Source of the DNA: Candolleomyces eurysporus
Lineage: Eukaryota; Basidiomycota; Agaricomycetes; Agaricales; Psathyrellaceae
Assembly: GCA_027579435.1 (NCBI GenBank)
Contig: JANBPK010000867.1
Coordinates: 41,898 to 105,897 of the forward strand
Reading direction: 5' to 3'
Length of the DNA stretch: 64,000 nucleotides
The translations under genes were made by a program, and so were the position numbers. Below, piece after piece: positions 35,581-46,815 of the stretch (position 1 is the first letter of the stretch; the number at the start of each line of letters is the position of its first letter). The notes under the pieces were generated by a model. The model had not been told where the DNA came from. It saw nothing but the letters and a program-made list of their open reading frames with translations, and ran no database searches.

Positions 35581-35596
35581 GCGCTTATTTAGGCGC
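35581..35596 (-). promoter_or_regulatory. Conserved core element upstream of NACHT gene D
   Basis: The plus strand reads GCGCTTATTTAGGCGC, a near-palindrome, 129-144 bp upstream of the ATG, matching the gene B element at 25601. Confidence 0.42.
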
Positions 35597-35842
35597 TATT
35601 CTCTCGTTCTGAAATGGTGATTATTGGCTTTTCTCCTGGCAGCGATTATTTGGAGCCCATTCCCATCATTTTGGCGCTGGCTGGGGAGTATACGTCTACG
35701 ATACCTGCCAATGAGAGTTGCTTTTTTGCGGGATTCTCCGCCAGCTCGAAGGGAGAAGGCCAGTACTGTACTATTGTGTACCCAGGAAACGGCTGAGGGA
35801 GCATTGCGCAGGCTCTCACCTACAAGATTGGAAACGGGGTCT
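35592..35842. repeat. Duplicated NACHT 5' flank, copy at gene D
   Basis: Partner of 25612-25862. After about 35842 the sequence passes into fragment X rather than an F-box relic. Confidence 0.75.
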
Positions 35843-35899
35843 GCTCTATGAGCTACATAAAAAAAATTAGGCAACGNTGCTGATAAAAAATCCAATGGT

Positions 35900-36345
35900 T
35901 CTCATCCTTTGTTAGATAAATGCCATGTTCAACTCTCAAGAACATACACCTTGGAGATTAGTTTCATCAGCCGGGTGGTGAGTTTTGAAGGTTACTCAGA
36001 CTCCTGTGTATGGGCCACCTTTGGGTATGTCGTTGCTGTTCCTGTGGAGAAGAATTGTTGGTATCATGCGTCCTCTCCGTCTTGGCTCATCATCCTCTCC
36101 TGCATCCGCCAACCACTGGCAGCCTCACTCAGTCAGACTCTTCAGGAACACTCTCCAACTCTTTTTCTGTCGGGACAAGAAGGATAACGAAGGCAACAGT
36201 GAACCGACAAATTATCGGAACTCATTGGCTCAGTTGTCGTTGACGACGAGAGATAGGGGTCGTGTGACAGCGATAGAGAGTCTCTGGTTCAGATTCCATC
36301 TTCGCCAAGTCATATTCCTGCGAGGAGTATGGGATTGACCAATAA
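35900..36345 (+). pseudogene. Decayed gene fragment X, copy 3
   Basis: Homologous to 375-700, starting at 'gttagataaatgcc' (the acceptor end of an intron in copy 2). Reading frames are broken. It lies divergently upstream of NACHT D, in the same relation as copies 1 and 2 to their NACHT genes. Confidence 0.45.
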
Positions 36346-36356
36346 CATATTAATCA

Positions 36357-37035
36357 ATGGGTTCCGAAGAATTCTTCGTGGATCAAGCCAACCTGACTCC
36401 GACGTTCAAGTTCACCTCCTCAAGGGGCAACGAACCTTTCCTGGACGAGCAGAGAACTCAAATAGAGTCGAAAATGCAACTGCTGGAGGCTAAATTTTGT
36501 CGGCTAGCGGGTCAGTCATTCAGACCTGAGCTCCAGAAAAACCAGGTTCCGAAGGATGCTCGCAAATGCTACAACGCGATACGCTGTCACCTATCGTTGA
36601 TTTAGAAGGTCAGGCTCGTTCCTGCGGAAGTCTGGCAGCGAGGTTTCGAGCTCGTTGTCCTGACCAACAGTTTTGCGGGGCCCGACTGGGACTACATGGG
36701 ACGAGCCGAGGGACAGGGTTTTAGTACATCCGCCCACTTCATGCAAGTGGTGCAGTCGAGGACCCAGGATTTATTTGGCCTACCTATGAGCGGTCATGTG
36801 AATGTGCCACTCAGGACTCCTTCCAATACTTGGAGCAAGTGGGAATTATATACCATCTCGACGATTCAACCACTTTTCATGAAAAGCTGCTTCTATTCTA
36901 GGATATGGAGCTGCCTCCATTCAGTATCAGGGATGAAAACAGTACGCTCCTGGAAGAAGTGGTGGGATGGTGTGAGAGCTTGCAAAGTATGTTTCGCGAT
37001 CCCTGGCTTAATACGACAGTGGATTAAGCGAATGT
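36357..37035 (+). pseudogene. F-box-like gene fragments
   Basis: An ORF from 36357 has a helical stretch (LDEQRTQIESKMQLLEAKFCRL) of the sort found at the N-termini of agaricomycete F-box proteins. It ends at 36605. After the stop, other frames contain SFAGPDWDYMG at about 36670. That resembles the sequence at 30650-30690 near the end of the F-box-like ORF, where another frame reads SAGSDWDYMG. The pieces are in different frames, so this is probably a broken relative. Family assignment is tentative. Confidence 0.35.
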
Positions 37036-37209
37036 GAAGAGGCATTGAGAGATGAATCGGTTGTCAACAAAGCTGGAAGAGCTCGAGATTGGGTCTGGGG
37101 ACGGCTTGATGTTGTGTGTGAGTATACCCTTTGTGAGATGTGTTTCTGCCTGGTGGTAAATCTGACCTTTTTTGCTAGAGATGGGGTATACCTCATCAGC
37201 TTCACCACA

Positions 37210-37542
37210 TCACCCATACTCCTTCTGGGGAGATTCCGGGAGACGGAATATATAATTCTCGAAGACGTGTAAGGGACCTGTGTCAGAAGTGGAAGGCTGT
37301 AATTTCTCCGGGCTACCAAACACGTTCGTAGTCTTTTTGCGTAATATAATGAGTACAGTGGACTCGTATTTTTTTCTCTCGACCGCTTCGAACTGCCATT
37401 TGATTCCGTCTTTCCAAGGGGCTGGGCGTGGGGCACAGCCTTGGCCCCCGATATCGCCAAATGCTGTGAAATGGCTAACAGCTTGCGTAGCTTGAGTCTT
37501 TTCCTTCTTGTAAACGACATCGTTGTCAACAGCTATCCCCAC
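37210..37542 (-). CDS. Small hypothetical ORF, doubtful
   Basis: A 110-codon minus-strand frame whose composition looks protein-like (TAFGDIGGQGCAPRPAPWKDG, VFENYIFRLPESPQKEYG). I recognise no domain and see no clear exon partner, and the flanks at 37040-37210 and 37545-37980 hold no convincing gene on either strand. It could be chance. Confidence 0.2.
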   Translation of the reverse strand: MGIAVDNDVVYKKEKTQATQAVSHFTAFGDIGGQGCAPRPAPWKDGIKWQFEAVERKKYESTVLIILRKKTTNVFGSPEKLQPSTSDTGPLHVFENYIFRLPESPQKEYG

Positions 37543-37985
37543 AGCCCGAAAATTTCACTTTGGCCATGCCCAACTGCAAGCCTGCAAGATTGGCAAGGTC
37601 ATGTCGGTGGTCATGGGCGCTAAGGGCGCTGCTAACATTACCAAACACCTGGGAACTTCTCTAATCGCTGCCATTACAACTCAACACCGCCCAAAACATC
37701 TTTCTTCCTCTTCTCTCTTTCGACTCGGGAACCTGGGCCTCTGAGGCCATCGACATCGACGACGACGCCGGGCAGCTACGACAGCAAGCGACCACCCCTT
37801 GACGACATCTCACAAGGATCAGTTGTGTCAAGCGACCCTTGAACGCCCTCAGAACAGGGATTGATAACGACCAGCGCTTCGGAGCAGAGAGATATAGGAC
37901 CCTCCCTCTTCCTTCACCTAAGTATCGACGAGGGGTATACACCATCGAATAGAGCATCCCAAGCTCCAAAAACGCGCGCACGATC

Positions 37986-40488
37986 ATGGCTTCACGACGA
38001 GGACAAGCACCCGCACCGCGACCGGAGGCACCACCAGTCAGCACCGCCAAACCGACGGCGCTACCGCCTCCAGACCCCNGTGAAGCAATATGGCGGAAAT
38101 ATAAACGACCGCAAGGTCCCCAGCGTGCGTTATACTGGCTCATCGTAGCACGCTGAAGCTCATCCATCGCCGACCGCACGCGATGCGCCACATCCTATCG
38201 GTTTCGACAATCGGCATCCCGTTTTGCGCAACTAGGTCCCTCCACCAGCTACCAGAAAGCCTTCTGAAGCCGAGTTCTTTGCGCTCGATGAACGCGGGGA
38301 GCGGAAGCCCAATATAGCGTTTTTGAAGGACCACTTCTTCAAGGAGGGGCGGTTGATGGAGGAGCAGGCGATGTATATCATCAATCTCGCGACGCGTTTG
38401 CTGGCGAAGGAACCCAATATGGTTGAGGTGAAGAGTCCGGTTACAGGTACGCATTTCTTTCCCCTGCTACTCGATGTTTATCCTGACTATCTTCCTCTTC
38501 GTTCTCGAAAGTGTGCGGCGATATCCATGGTCAATATGTGCGTCATGCTGCTGCATCCCCTCGTCATCCTTATCTCATCCATAGTTCAATCGGCAGTACG
38601 ACCTTATGAAGCTCTTCGAAGTCGGCGGTTCGCTTCAAGACAACGTCTACCTCTTCCTTGGTGATTATGTCGATCGGGGTGACTTTGGTATCGAGGTCCG
38701 TCCGGCATATCCTATTGGCTACCCCACCTTACAACTCACACTTATTTCTCATCTAGTGCCTAATGTACCTCTATGCCTTGAAGATCTGGAGCCCAACACG
38801 TGTTGTATTGCTTCGAGGGAACCATGAATGTCGCCATCTCACCGAATACTTCACTTTCAAGAAAGAGTGTAAGTGCCCTTGCTCGATTGCTTCATAGCAG
38901 GATCTGGCATCTCATGCTCCAAGTTAGGTCTGCACAAGTACAGCGAGAAGGTGTACGAAGCTTGCATCCAATCGTTCTGTGCGCTTCCTGTAGCAGCCTT
39001 GGTGGACCACCGGTTCTTCTGCGTCCATGGTGGTATCTCTCCAAATCTTGTTACTCTAGCGGATCTCCAGAACGTAAGCACCCTTACCCTTCCAAGCCTT
39101 CTTCGAGTCCTGATGATCTTTCCTAACAGATGAATCGATTCCAAGAACCTGGTTCCCAAGGCCTACTGTGCGACCTGCTCTGGGCCGATCCCATTACGAA
39201 CTACGGCCACGAGACCGAACACTCCCACACTGGCGCTCCTCTTCCCGCTACCACGTCGTTCATCCCCAACGCAACCCGAGGCTGTTCCTTCTTCTACACG
39301 TTCGTACCCTCACACTCTGTCTTCCCCCCACCCCAATCTAATCTGATGCTTTGGTTTTGGTCAGGTACAACGCCGTCTGCCAGTTCCTAGAGCGGAACAA
39401 CCTCCTCTCTGTAATACGTGGACATGAAGCACAAGATGCCGGGTACATTTTATCCGTACCTCTAATCGATAGCCATTTCCTCTAATCATTTGTCTATTCC
39501 AGGTATACGATGCACAGAAAAACGCCCAAGAAAAANCTTCCCGTCTGTCATCACCATCTTCTCTGCTCCCAATTACCTCGACGTCTATAAGAACCGGGGT
39601 GCGGTGCTCAAGTACGCGAACAAGAATATTACGATTCGGCAGTACAATTCGAACCCGCACCCGTATTGGCTTCCCAATTTCATGGATGCGTTTACGTGGA
39701 GTTTGCCTTTCGTGGGTGCAAAGAGTTCGTGTTTCCTCCTTTCCTTCTCCACCGTTTAGTGATTGTGCCATGTTAACATTGATGCTATTTTTTGTTACAG
39801 TTACGGACATGCTGCTCGCGGTTTTGAGCGTCTGCTCCGAGGAAGAATTGGATACCGACTCGGACGACGAGGCCAAGGAAGTTCAAGCAGCTGAGGAAAT
39901 TACCAAGCGACGAGAACAGATCAAGAACAAGATTAGGGCTGTTGGGCGGATGCAGCGTGTCTTTACACTGCTTCGGTGCGTTTTTACTGCTCATCCTCAT
40001 CAAAGGAGAGCCATCATCTGACGTTCTTTCTTTACAGCGAGGAATCGGAGAGCGCAACAGAGCTGGCTGTGGCCATCCCTTCAGAGGGCGCTCTACCCAA
40101 CCAGCTCGCTGTCAACGGGGCCAAGATCTCCAAGAGCATCCATTCGTTCGAGGAAGCGTGCGTCGTCTTATTTCTTTTCCTTCCCTGCGTATCGCGCTCA
40201 TTGCCGACTTTCTTTCACAGTCGCAAATCCGATATCGCCAACGAACGTCTGCCCGAATTCGAGCGTCGACCCGACATGTTCCCTGCCCCAAGTATGCGTT
40301 TGGGCGGGCGGGACGTCGATGCAGGCAGTCTGGACACCCTCATTAGACGAACGCTCGCGGAAGAACGAGAGGGTGAAGATGATAATGAAGACGCCTTGGT
40401 TGAGAAGGTCGCGGAGAGGCTTGCCAAGGGCAGGACGCTCGGAGTTGGGTCGAGGCCGGCTGCGTTGAAGAGGTATGGGACGACATAA
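37986..40488 (+). CDS. CNA1: Calcineurin A (Ser/Thr phosphatase 2B catalytic subunit)
   Basis: Eleven exons are resolved from 38236: 38236-38446, 38512-38537, 38597-38695, 38757-38868, 38928-39073, 39130-39299, 39365-39442, 39503-39724, 39801-39975, 40038-40157, 40221-40488. All junctions are in phase if the N at 39536 is surplus. Motifs are [46 protein letters not shown] and [11 protein letters not shown] calmodulin-binding segment ([20 protein letters not shown]) and an autoinhibitory-type tail follow. This is the calcium/calmodulin-dependent phosphatase acting with calcineurin B. Odd points are VDRGDFGIE for the usual VDRGYFSIE, and about nine extra residues before RGCSFF. The first exon is unsure: an ATG at 37986 opens a Pro/Ala-rich frame, but I could not join it in phase. 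Confidence 0.9.
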
Positions 40489-40735
40489 CATTGTCTGTTC
40501 CCCCCATGTGGGATCGGATGGATAACTGAAGATAAAGCCGCGTGTAAAGATGGGAAGGAGCGGACGATTTTGTTGTAATAAGTAATGGCTTTGTTGTACT
40601 TTTCTTGTTTGCATTCTGTTGTCTCTCGTATTCTTGCTACGGCTTGTACTCTTTGTGATGGATTTCTGCTGGGAAAGCTAATATTATATGACCAGCGCGT
40701 ACATGAGTTGTAACATAGAGCCAAGAACATATGGA

Positions 40736-41456
40736 TTACACTGAAAGAATGGGTATCAGCACAAGATTCAGTCCGGCGGAGGGAGGCAAAAACGTACTCT
40801 CTTGATAATCTGCCGCTAACAATCTAGTGGAGACGGAAGAAATCAGTCACCCAGAACTCCAACTCGACCTAGAGAGGTGCTCACACTTCTAACACGATCT
40901 CCGGTGGTATCCTCTCCTGCATTTCTTGTACGGGGATATCTTCCTTTGGACCAACGGTCTGGTAATGCGACTTGAAACACATGTACTCGACCAGCTTTTC
41001 GGTGACGATCCCTCTATAAATCGCGTCAGTTAGCTTGCGTCCTTGGTTTGGGATTATGAGGGAGCCCAAAGGTTCGCTTGCCTTTCATCAATGGTGCATA
41101 TTTTAGTTCGTGCTTCAGCATAACCACCTGCATCGCAGAATTCTCGAGTCAGTTTTCCAGTAACAGCTTGGCTTCTCGGTAGCGCACGCACCGTGAGGAT
41201 CCAACATGTTATTCATCGTTCCGCTGGCCTGTGCCACCTTCCTCTTGACAAGGTACGAGAAGCCATCGCTACTTTCTATCCGCACCCAGTCATTGGCTCT
41301 CTGGGAGTCGTCAGTGGCACCGTTGGCTGCGTTGTTGCTCTCGGAGGTCCCAGTTGTCACCGTGTTCTGGATTTCAGTTCGTCAGCTTAAATGAAGCGTT
41401 GAGGGCCACTTGGTGCTTTGATTCGCGCGTACTTGCATTTCGATATCGTCCTCCAT
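40736..41456 (-). CDS. ELC1: Elongin C, copy 1
   Basis: Six exons on the minus strand (41456-41433, 41366-41192, 41127-41082, 41013-40885, 40823-40798, 40740-40736) give 134 residues. The core WVRIESSDGFSYLVKRKVAQ, SGTMNNMLDP, EKLVEYMCFK and ERIPPEIVLEVLLAADYQ matches the Skp1/BTB fold of elongin C. That protein bridges elongin A or other BC-box proteins to cullin ubiquitin ligases. The intron after exon 3 has a GC donor (GCAAGC) with a normal AG acceptor. The final intron puts only the last two bases of a Met codon and the stop in exon 6. It is convergent with calcineurin A (248 bp between stops) and divergent from the NLR at 42106. Confidence 0.87.
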
Positions 41457-42105
41457 GCTGAGAGAGTTCGGTGGCGCGGGATTTGGGGTCTGAGTGGAAG
41501 GAAAACGCGAAAAGTAAGAAAGCAAGGCTGGGGCGACTGCACGTCGTCTGACAGGTTATTCCCACGGACTAATGACCAGCGCGTTTAGGGGCTTGACTCG
41601 GATGTGCAAGCACTCCGGCCGTTCCTGATTGGGACCTGTGCAGGCACCCTACCTCTCTACCTCCCTCAGGTTGACAGTGATCATGAAAAAGCCTGTCGCC
41701 CCCAGACCCCTGCCGGCCTTACGGCCATGGGGCTTTGCCCATGTCTTTATCGAGTTGCCTGCACCTCCGGGGTCTAACCCAGGTCTGCTATCCCGGGCCA
41801 TGCCCGAAAGGCTCGCACAGTTCTGTCGGTGCCAGGGTTTGGCCACCTGGACATTACGACTCCACGAGCCCTATCGCCTGCAGACGAAAAAGAGCCCGGA
41901 AATCCTTATTCTAGATCTCACGATCTGCCAGTAAATGTCGGTGGGTTTGGTCGCTGATGTTCAACCTGTCATCTATTTTGAGGGAGACCTTTTACTATCT
42001 CCGACAGCTGTATCAAGCCTCATGGTCATCTCACGGTTTGTAATCATATAAACGCCAAATCTCTGTCGCCCACCAGCTTTTCCCTCCTGGACTCTGGCTA
42101 CTGCA
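41457..42105. other. Divergent intergenic region, elongin C / NLR1
   Basis: About 650 bp without a gene. It includes a TATA-like 'atataaac' at about 42046, 60 bp before the NLR1 ATG. Part (41515-41640) is conserved in the duplicate at 49083-49200. The stretch at about 41683-41935 has no match there. Confidence 0.5.
42046..42053 (+). promoter_or_regulatory. TATA-like box of NLR1
   Basis: 'atataaac' lies 53-60 bp upstream of the ATG at 42106. The equivalent site of the duplicate reads 'gtataaga' at 49546. The surrounding 'ccgacagctgtatcaagcct' is also conserved. Confidence 0.45.
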
Positions 42106-45100
42106 ATGTCTCAACCCTCTCCGAGCACACGCAAGCGCGGCCGAATCCGCAGACTACTGTCCACGCTCTCTTTTAGGCCTTCTGAACACAGCTCCAAACC
42201 AGCTACCTCGATACAGGAGAACCATCAGGGTCTGGCAGATAAAAGGGCGCGTGGCGGATGGTCCGCACGGTTTCTGGAACACTCTTTGGGCCAGCGTTCT
42301 ACGTTTCCTGACCCATCATCCCAGAGCTCGAACGACGGCGACCTGAAGCCGGAGCGTCCTGCCACGCCTTCAAAACTCTCGCCACCGAGCATAGCTACCA
42401 TACCTCCCCAGAATGCCTTCAAACGTGGCAAGATTGAAAAAGACCTTGCTGTACTGTCGACAACGTGTTTGGTAGAAGCCCATCCGCAGCTCAAGAAGCT
42501 CATGGTAGCGATCGTTGTTCTCCACGCAAAGCACGAAAATCATGACAAGGCGAGCTCGTTAACAGCCCACGGAACTCTTCGCTGACTCTTTAATCCAGTT
42601 TGTCGGCAAATGTGCCGAATTCGCCGTCTACTTGGCACGATATGTAGAGCAATGCTCCTCGGGTTCAGCGAGCGCCGTCGAGAGCTTTCTCAAGTATGTC
42701 GGACTTTATTGATCTATGGTGAACATTATCAGATCTAATATGAATCAATGATTCTTCTACCAGAGCGGTCGAAGCCATTGACTCTTTCCAAGCTACGGAA
42801 TCGTGGCTGCAGACTGTAGAGTCCCACGTCGACCAGTCCATCGAGAACATACGAGTAAGTGTGTCTCTGGCCGTTCTAGCCTAGCGAATTTAATCCTGAC
42901 GACGTTTTTCTTCTAGTCATCTCACACTCTATTGCGTAGCATATCGAGGGATCCACCGTTTCGCGGATTCCCTAAGACAGTCGTTTCGATTCTCGACATA
43001 GGCATTCCTGTGCTCGAGACTCTGAGGGGTGTGGTTGAGATGGTAGACGCAGTGCCATTTCTCGTGCCTGTTTTTGGCGCTGTTATGAGAATATTCCATG
43101 CAGCTCAGGTACGATCAGTGCCACTATCAACTCACATTGATACTATTTTCAATGACATTGGCTTTAGCAAACCCACTCAAACTTCGAAGACATGATGTCG
43201 CTTTGCACAAGGGCAGGAGAACTTGCGTTGAGCATCACGGAGCGTTGTTCCACCTTTCGTGGCGAGTTGCCAGTCAGATTGAGGGAAGCGATCGATATTC
43301 TAGAGGGGTGAGTGTAACGAATATCTGGACCATCTTTCGCCGAATTGATTTGGGCACCCACAAGCCATTTGAGTGACATTGCAAGGCAGTGCCAGGTTTT
43401 GAGTGAGAGGGGTATCCTTTCTCGCATTTGGCAAAGTGGAGAGCACCAGGTGGAACTCGGACGCTTGAATACAAGTTTGGGAGACGCCATCAAGGAATTC
43501 CAGGTTCGATTCGTTTGTTATGTCGTGAATTCTACTGTATTACTTACCTCGACAATGTTTAGATCATGTCCTTGATTAACCTGCAAGAGGATACCCAACG
43601 CATTGGTTACAACGTCGGTAAGCCACATCGGCCGTGAAGCGTGGTGTGAATTGTTCTGACTGGGTTGCCAGAACGAATGAGGCTCAATGAACTCCCAAAG
43701 CAGCCCGACCTTAGTGGCCAGCGGGACCGATACATGCCTGACAGTCGGACGGGGGATGTCGAGAAGATCTGTGACTGGATCTCAAATTCGGCAGAACTCG
43801 TACTCAATGTTCACGGGCCCGCTGGTGTCGGTAAATCTACCCTTGCGCGCCATCTGTCGGACGAGCTTCTGTCAGACGATCGGCTGGGTGGGTCCCTCTT
43901 CCTGGGCGCCTTCCCAACAGGTACATACGGCCCTGAGACGGTCATCAAGATGTTGGCCCGCGAACTTGGGAGCATTCATATCCGAGCGATACCAAAGATT
44001 TTGGAAGCTATAGACGAATGCCATGGCGCCCCGCTGAAGATACATCTTCAGAAGTACATCCTTGAACCGTTACAATCGCTCAATCATCCTCGTCCGCTCA
44101 TCATCATCGTTGATGCTATCGACGAATGGCGGGACCATCCAACCTTCATTCAAACACTTGCTCACCTCAACTCGTCCAGCGCCGTCGTCAAATTTATCAT
44201 CACGAGCCGTTTGGATCCGCACGCTTCCCGCCTACCGGTCGACCGGGTATCCATGCGCGCCTACTTCCTTCAGCCTGTCTCAACGGGCATCATCGAGGCC
44301 TATTTTAATAAGCGTTTCAACGATGCTCAATGGGTGTATGGGCGCAAACCAAATGCTGACGAAGTCAGCCGGCTTGCGGACTTATCAGGGGGTCTACCGG
44401 TATGGGCTTCGACTGTCGTGTCGTTGCTTTTGCTCCCTTTTAACGAGTTGCTGCCTCATGAAACTCTTTCTGAAGTTCTCACAAGTCAGCGGCATGTCGG
44501 CAGCGGTGAAGGGCCACTTGCGGACCTTTATGGCAACGCTCTCAAGCGACTGTTCCCAACCCCAAAATTACAAATGCACTTCCACCAGCTCTTTGGAGCA
44601 ACCCTTGTCCTTCAAGAACCTCTGTCTCAAGCCGATTTCGCATCGCTTGTAGCTATGCCTAGCCATCTTGTAGGCCAAATCCAATCGGCTCTCTCTGCAC
44701 TCCAGACGCGGTCCCCACCCCCAGGCTTGGAGAAGGATATCCATCCTGCAACCGCTCTTTACCATCTCTCCTTCCTCGAATTTGTTCAAAGTACGCCCGA
44801 GTCAACGATAGAGAATTCATTCACAATCTCTACTTTCAATCACCACTCAGCTTTGGGCCTGACCTGCCTCAAGGTTCTCAGCACCCTTCCGCCTTCACCA
44901 TCGCGCCAGGCACACGCGTATTTCTCACTCACTGGCCTCCAACGCTACGCTGTCAAGTATTGGCCGCATCATGTTTACAACGGCACTCACCGTTCGAATG
45001 AACAATGGTCGCAAACGGTGCACGGCTCAATACTGCGCGAGATGACTTCTGCCACCCGACGACGATGGGCGGCGCAGTTTCTCAAAGTTCTGCTCCCAGC

Positions 45101-46727
45101 GCTGCAGGGGGGGGAAACTGACGGGGAAGATGGACAGGAGCAGGAGGAGAGTATGACATCAATTCTGAGGAACTCGGCTAATCTTCTGGATTTCTTGGGT
45201 GGGGATTACTGGGGATTTCAAGTGGCTCTTTTGGAGGTTGCCACACGGCTTGATGGTGGGAATGTTGGGGTATGGACGGAACTGGGAGAGTGCTACCATG
45301 GGAGGGGCGAGGAAATTGGCAGTCTGAATATTCGTGAAGCGGGAGTGGTGGCTTTTCGACATGCGGTGGAGTTGCTGCCTGGTACCCACCCTGACCGTTC
45401 TGAAGCCCTGGAGCGGCTTGGAATGGCTCTCCAGTCATGCTATGAACTCAATGGAGACGTTGGCATCCTCAGAGAAGCAATTTCACAGCACCGTGCAGCG
45501 CTTGCACTCAACCCAGATTGCCCTACACTGCTCAAACCGCTCTTCTATGCCCTACTATACCTCTATGTCGCGGTCGGTGATACCGAGATTCTTGAACAGT
45601 CTTTGTCTATCTTCGGCGAAGCATATTCATTTCATGCTGCAACCGACCTTGACAGCCAAAGTACAGCGCTTAATAATCTTGCCAATGTGCTCGAGGCTGT
45701 TTACTTGCGCAGAGGCAACATTTTGGCTTTAAACAAGTCTGTTTTGCTTAAACGTAAAGCCCTTGCAATCTGTCCCGCCCGGGATTACGTGTTGTTACAA
45801 GACCTTGCCAATGGCCTCCAGTTTCTTTTTAGGTATGATGGCAACATTGTGACTCTGAACGAGTCGATTTCGCTCTACCGTCAGGCACTCGCACTACTCC
45901 TACCATCCCACGTAGAATACCCCGACGTGCTCAATAACCTCGCCAATAGCCTTGTGCTGCTCTACGAGCATAATGGTGACCTTGGCGTGGTGAACGAGGC
46001 CATTTCGCTGAGCCGTCAAGCCCTCTTACTCCTTCCAATCCCTCGCCCATATCGTTTCCTAACCCTCGATACCCTCGCCAAAGCTCTCCATTCTCTCTTT
46101 CTGCACAATCATGACGTTGAAACCTTGAAAGAGAGCATATCGCATCATCGTGAAGCGGTAGAACTTCAGCCAGCGCTCCACTTCGACCGCTCAGAATACC
46201 TCAACAATTTTGGGAAGGCTCTTCACTCATTATACGTCCACGACGGGGACATCAATGCCCTTCTCGAGTCGATCTTGCTCCATCGCAAAGCGCTTGAAAT
46301 CGAGCCGGAGCTTGGGACTTGGACGTCAGCGGATGGGCCGATGCCGACTTCAGAATCTCATGATCACACACTCATGCACACTCGCGGTGACATCAATGCC
46401 CTTCTCGACTCAATCTCGCTTGATCGTGAAGCGCTCGCTCCCCAGCCAGCACGCAGGATCGGCCGTTCAGATTCCCTCGACAATCTTGCCAAGGCTCTCC
46501 TATCTCAGTTCGAGCGAGACAGAGACGTAGCCATTCTCGATGAAGCCATCTCCCTTCGTCGTGAATTGCTGGACCTCCATCCCGCTGGGAGCCGGCGTCG
46601 AGCAGGGTATGTCAGGCTGCTGCTGGGACTTCTGCACAAGCGATTGGAAGTTTCAAGCGATGACAAGGACCGTGCCGATGCCCAATATCTCGAGGAAGAG
46701 CTACGCCAAACGCTGGACGATAGATAG
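42106..46727 (+). CDS. NLR1: HeLo/MLKL_NTD-like helical domain, NACHT, TPR repeats
   Basis: Exons 42106-42549, 42599-42693, 42764-42854, 42917-43108, 43168-43307, 43365-43503, 43563-43617 and 43672-46727 give 1,403 residues, all in phase. Intron 1 is GC-AG. Residues 1-110 are Ser/Pro-rich. Residues about 120-385 are helical; exons 4-7 (SILDIGIPVLETLRGVVEMV, FLVPVFGAVMRIFHAAQ, REAIDILEGHLSDIARQC) resemble HeLo/MLKL_NTD four-helix death domains. NACHT has Walker A GPAGVGKSTL and Walker B LIIIVDAIDEW. From about residue 925, eight to ten TPR-like units follow the pattern NLA.AL...L...GD...L.EAISL.R.AL. The helical domain would be the effector and the TPRs the sensor; that is inference. Confidence 0.85.
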
Positions 46728-46815
46728 CAAAACAAGGACAAGACTCGCCATATGTATATGCACTTTGGGAAAGCCTTCCCTGCGTATTGCGCTCATCACC
46801 AACTTTCTTACACAG

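Larger units (their letters stand above)
40189..46774. repeat. Tandem segmental duplication, unit 1
   Basis: This segment, from the last calcineurin intron through elongin C and the HeLo-like NACHT-TPR gene, is repeated at 46775-54262 with high similarity in exons and introns. The junction near 46775 joins the NLR 3' flank ('gcactttgggaaag') to calcineurin intron sequence ('ccttccctgcgtat'). Confidence 0.9.

Noticed and set aside
37008..37529. A 173-codon minus-strand frame
   Set aside because: Basic, low-information composition. It overlaps a slightly better but still doubtful frame at 37210-37542 and has no recognisable domain.
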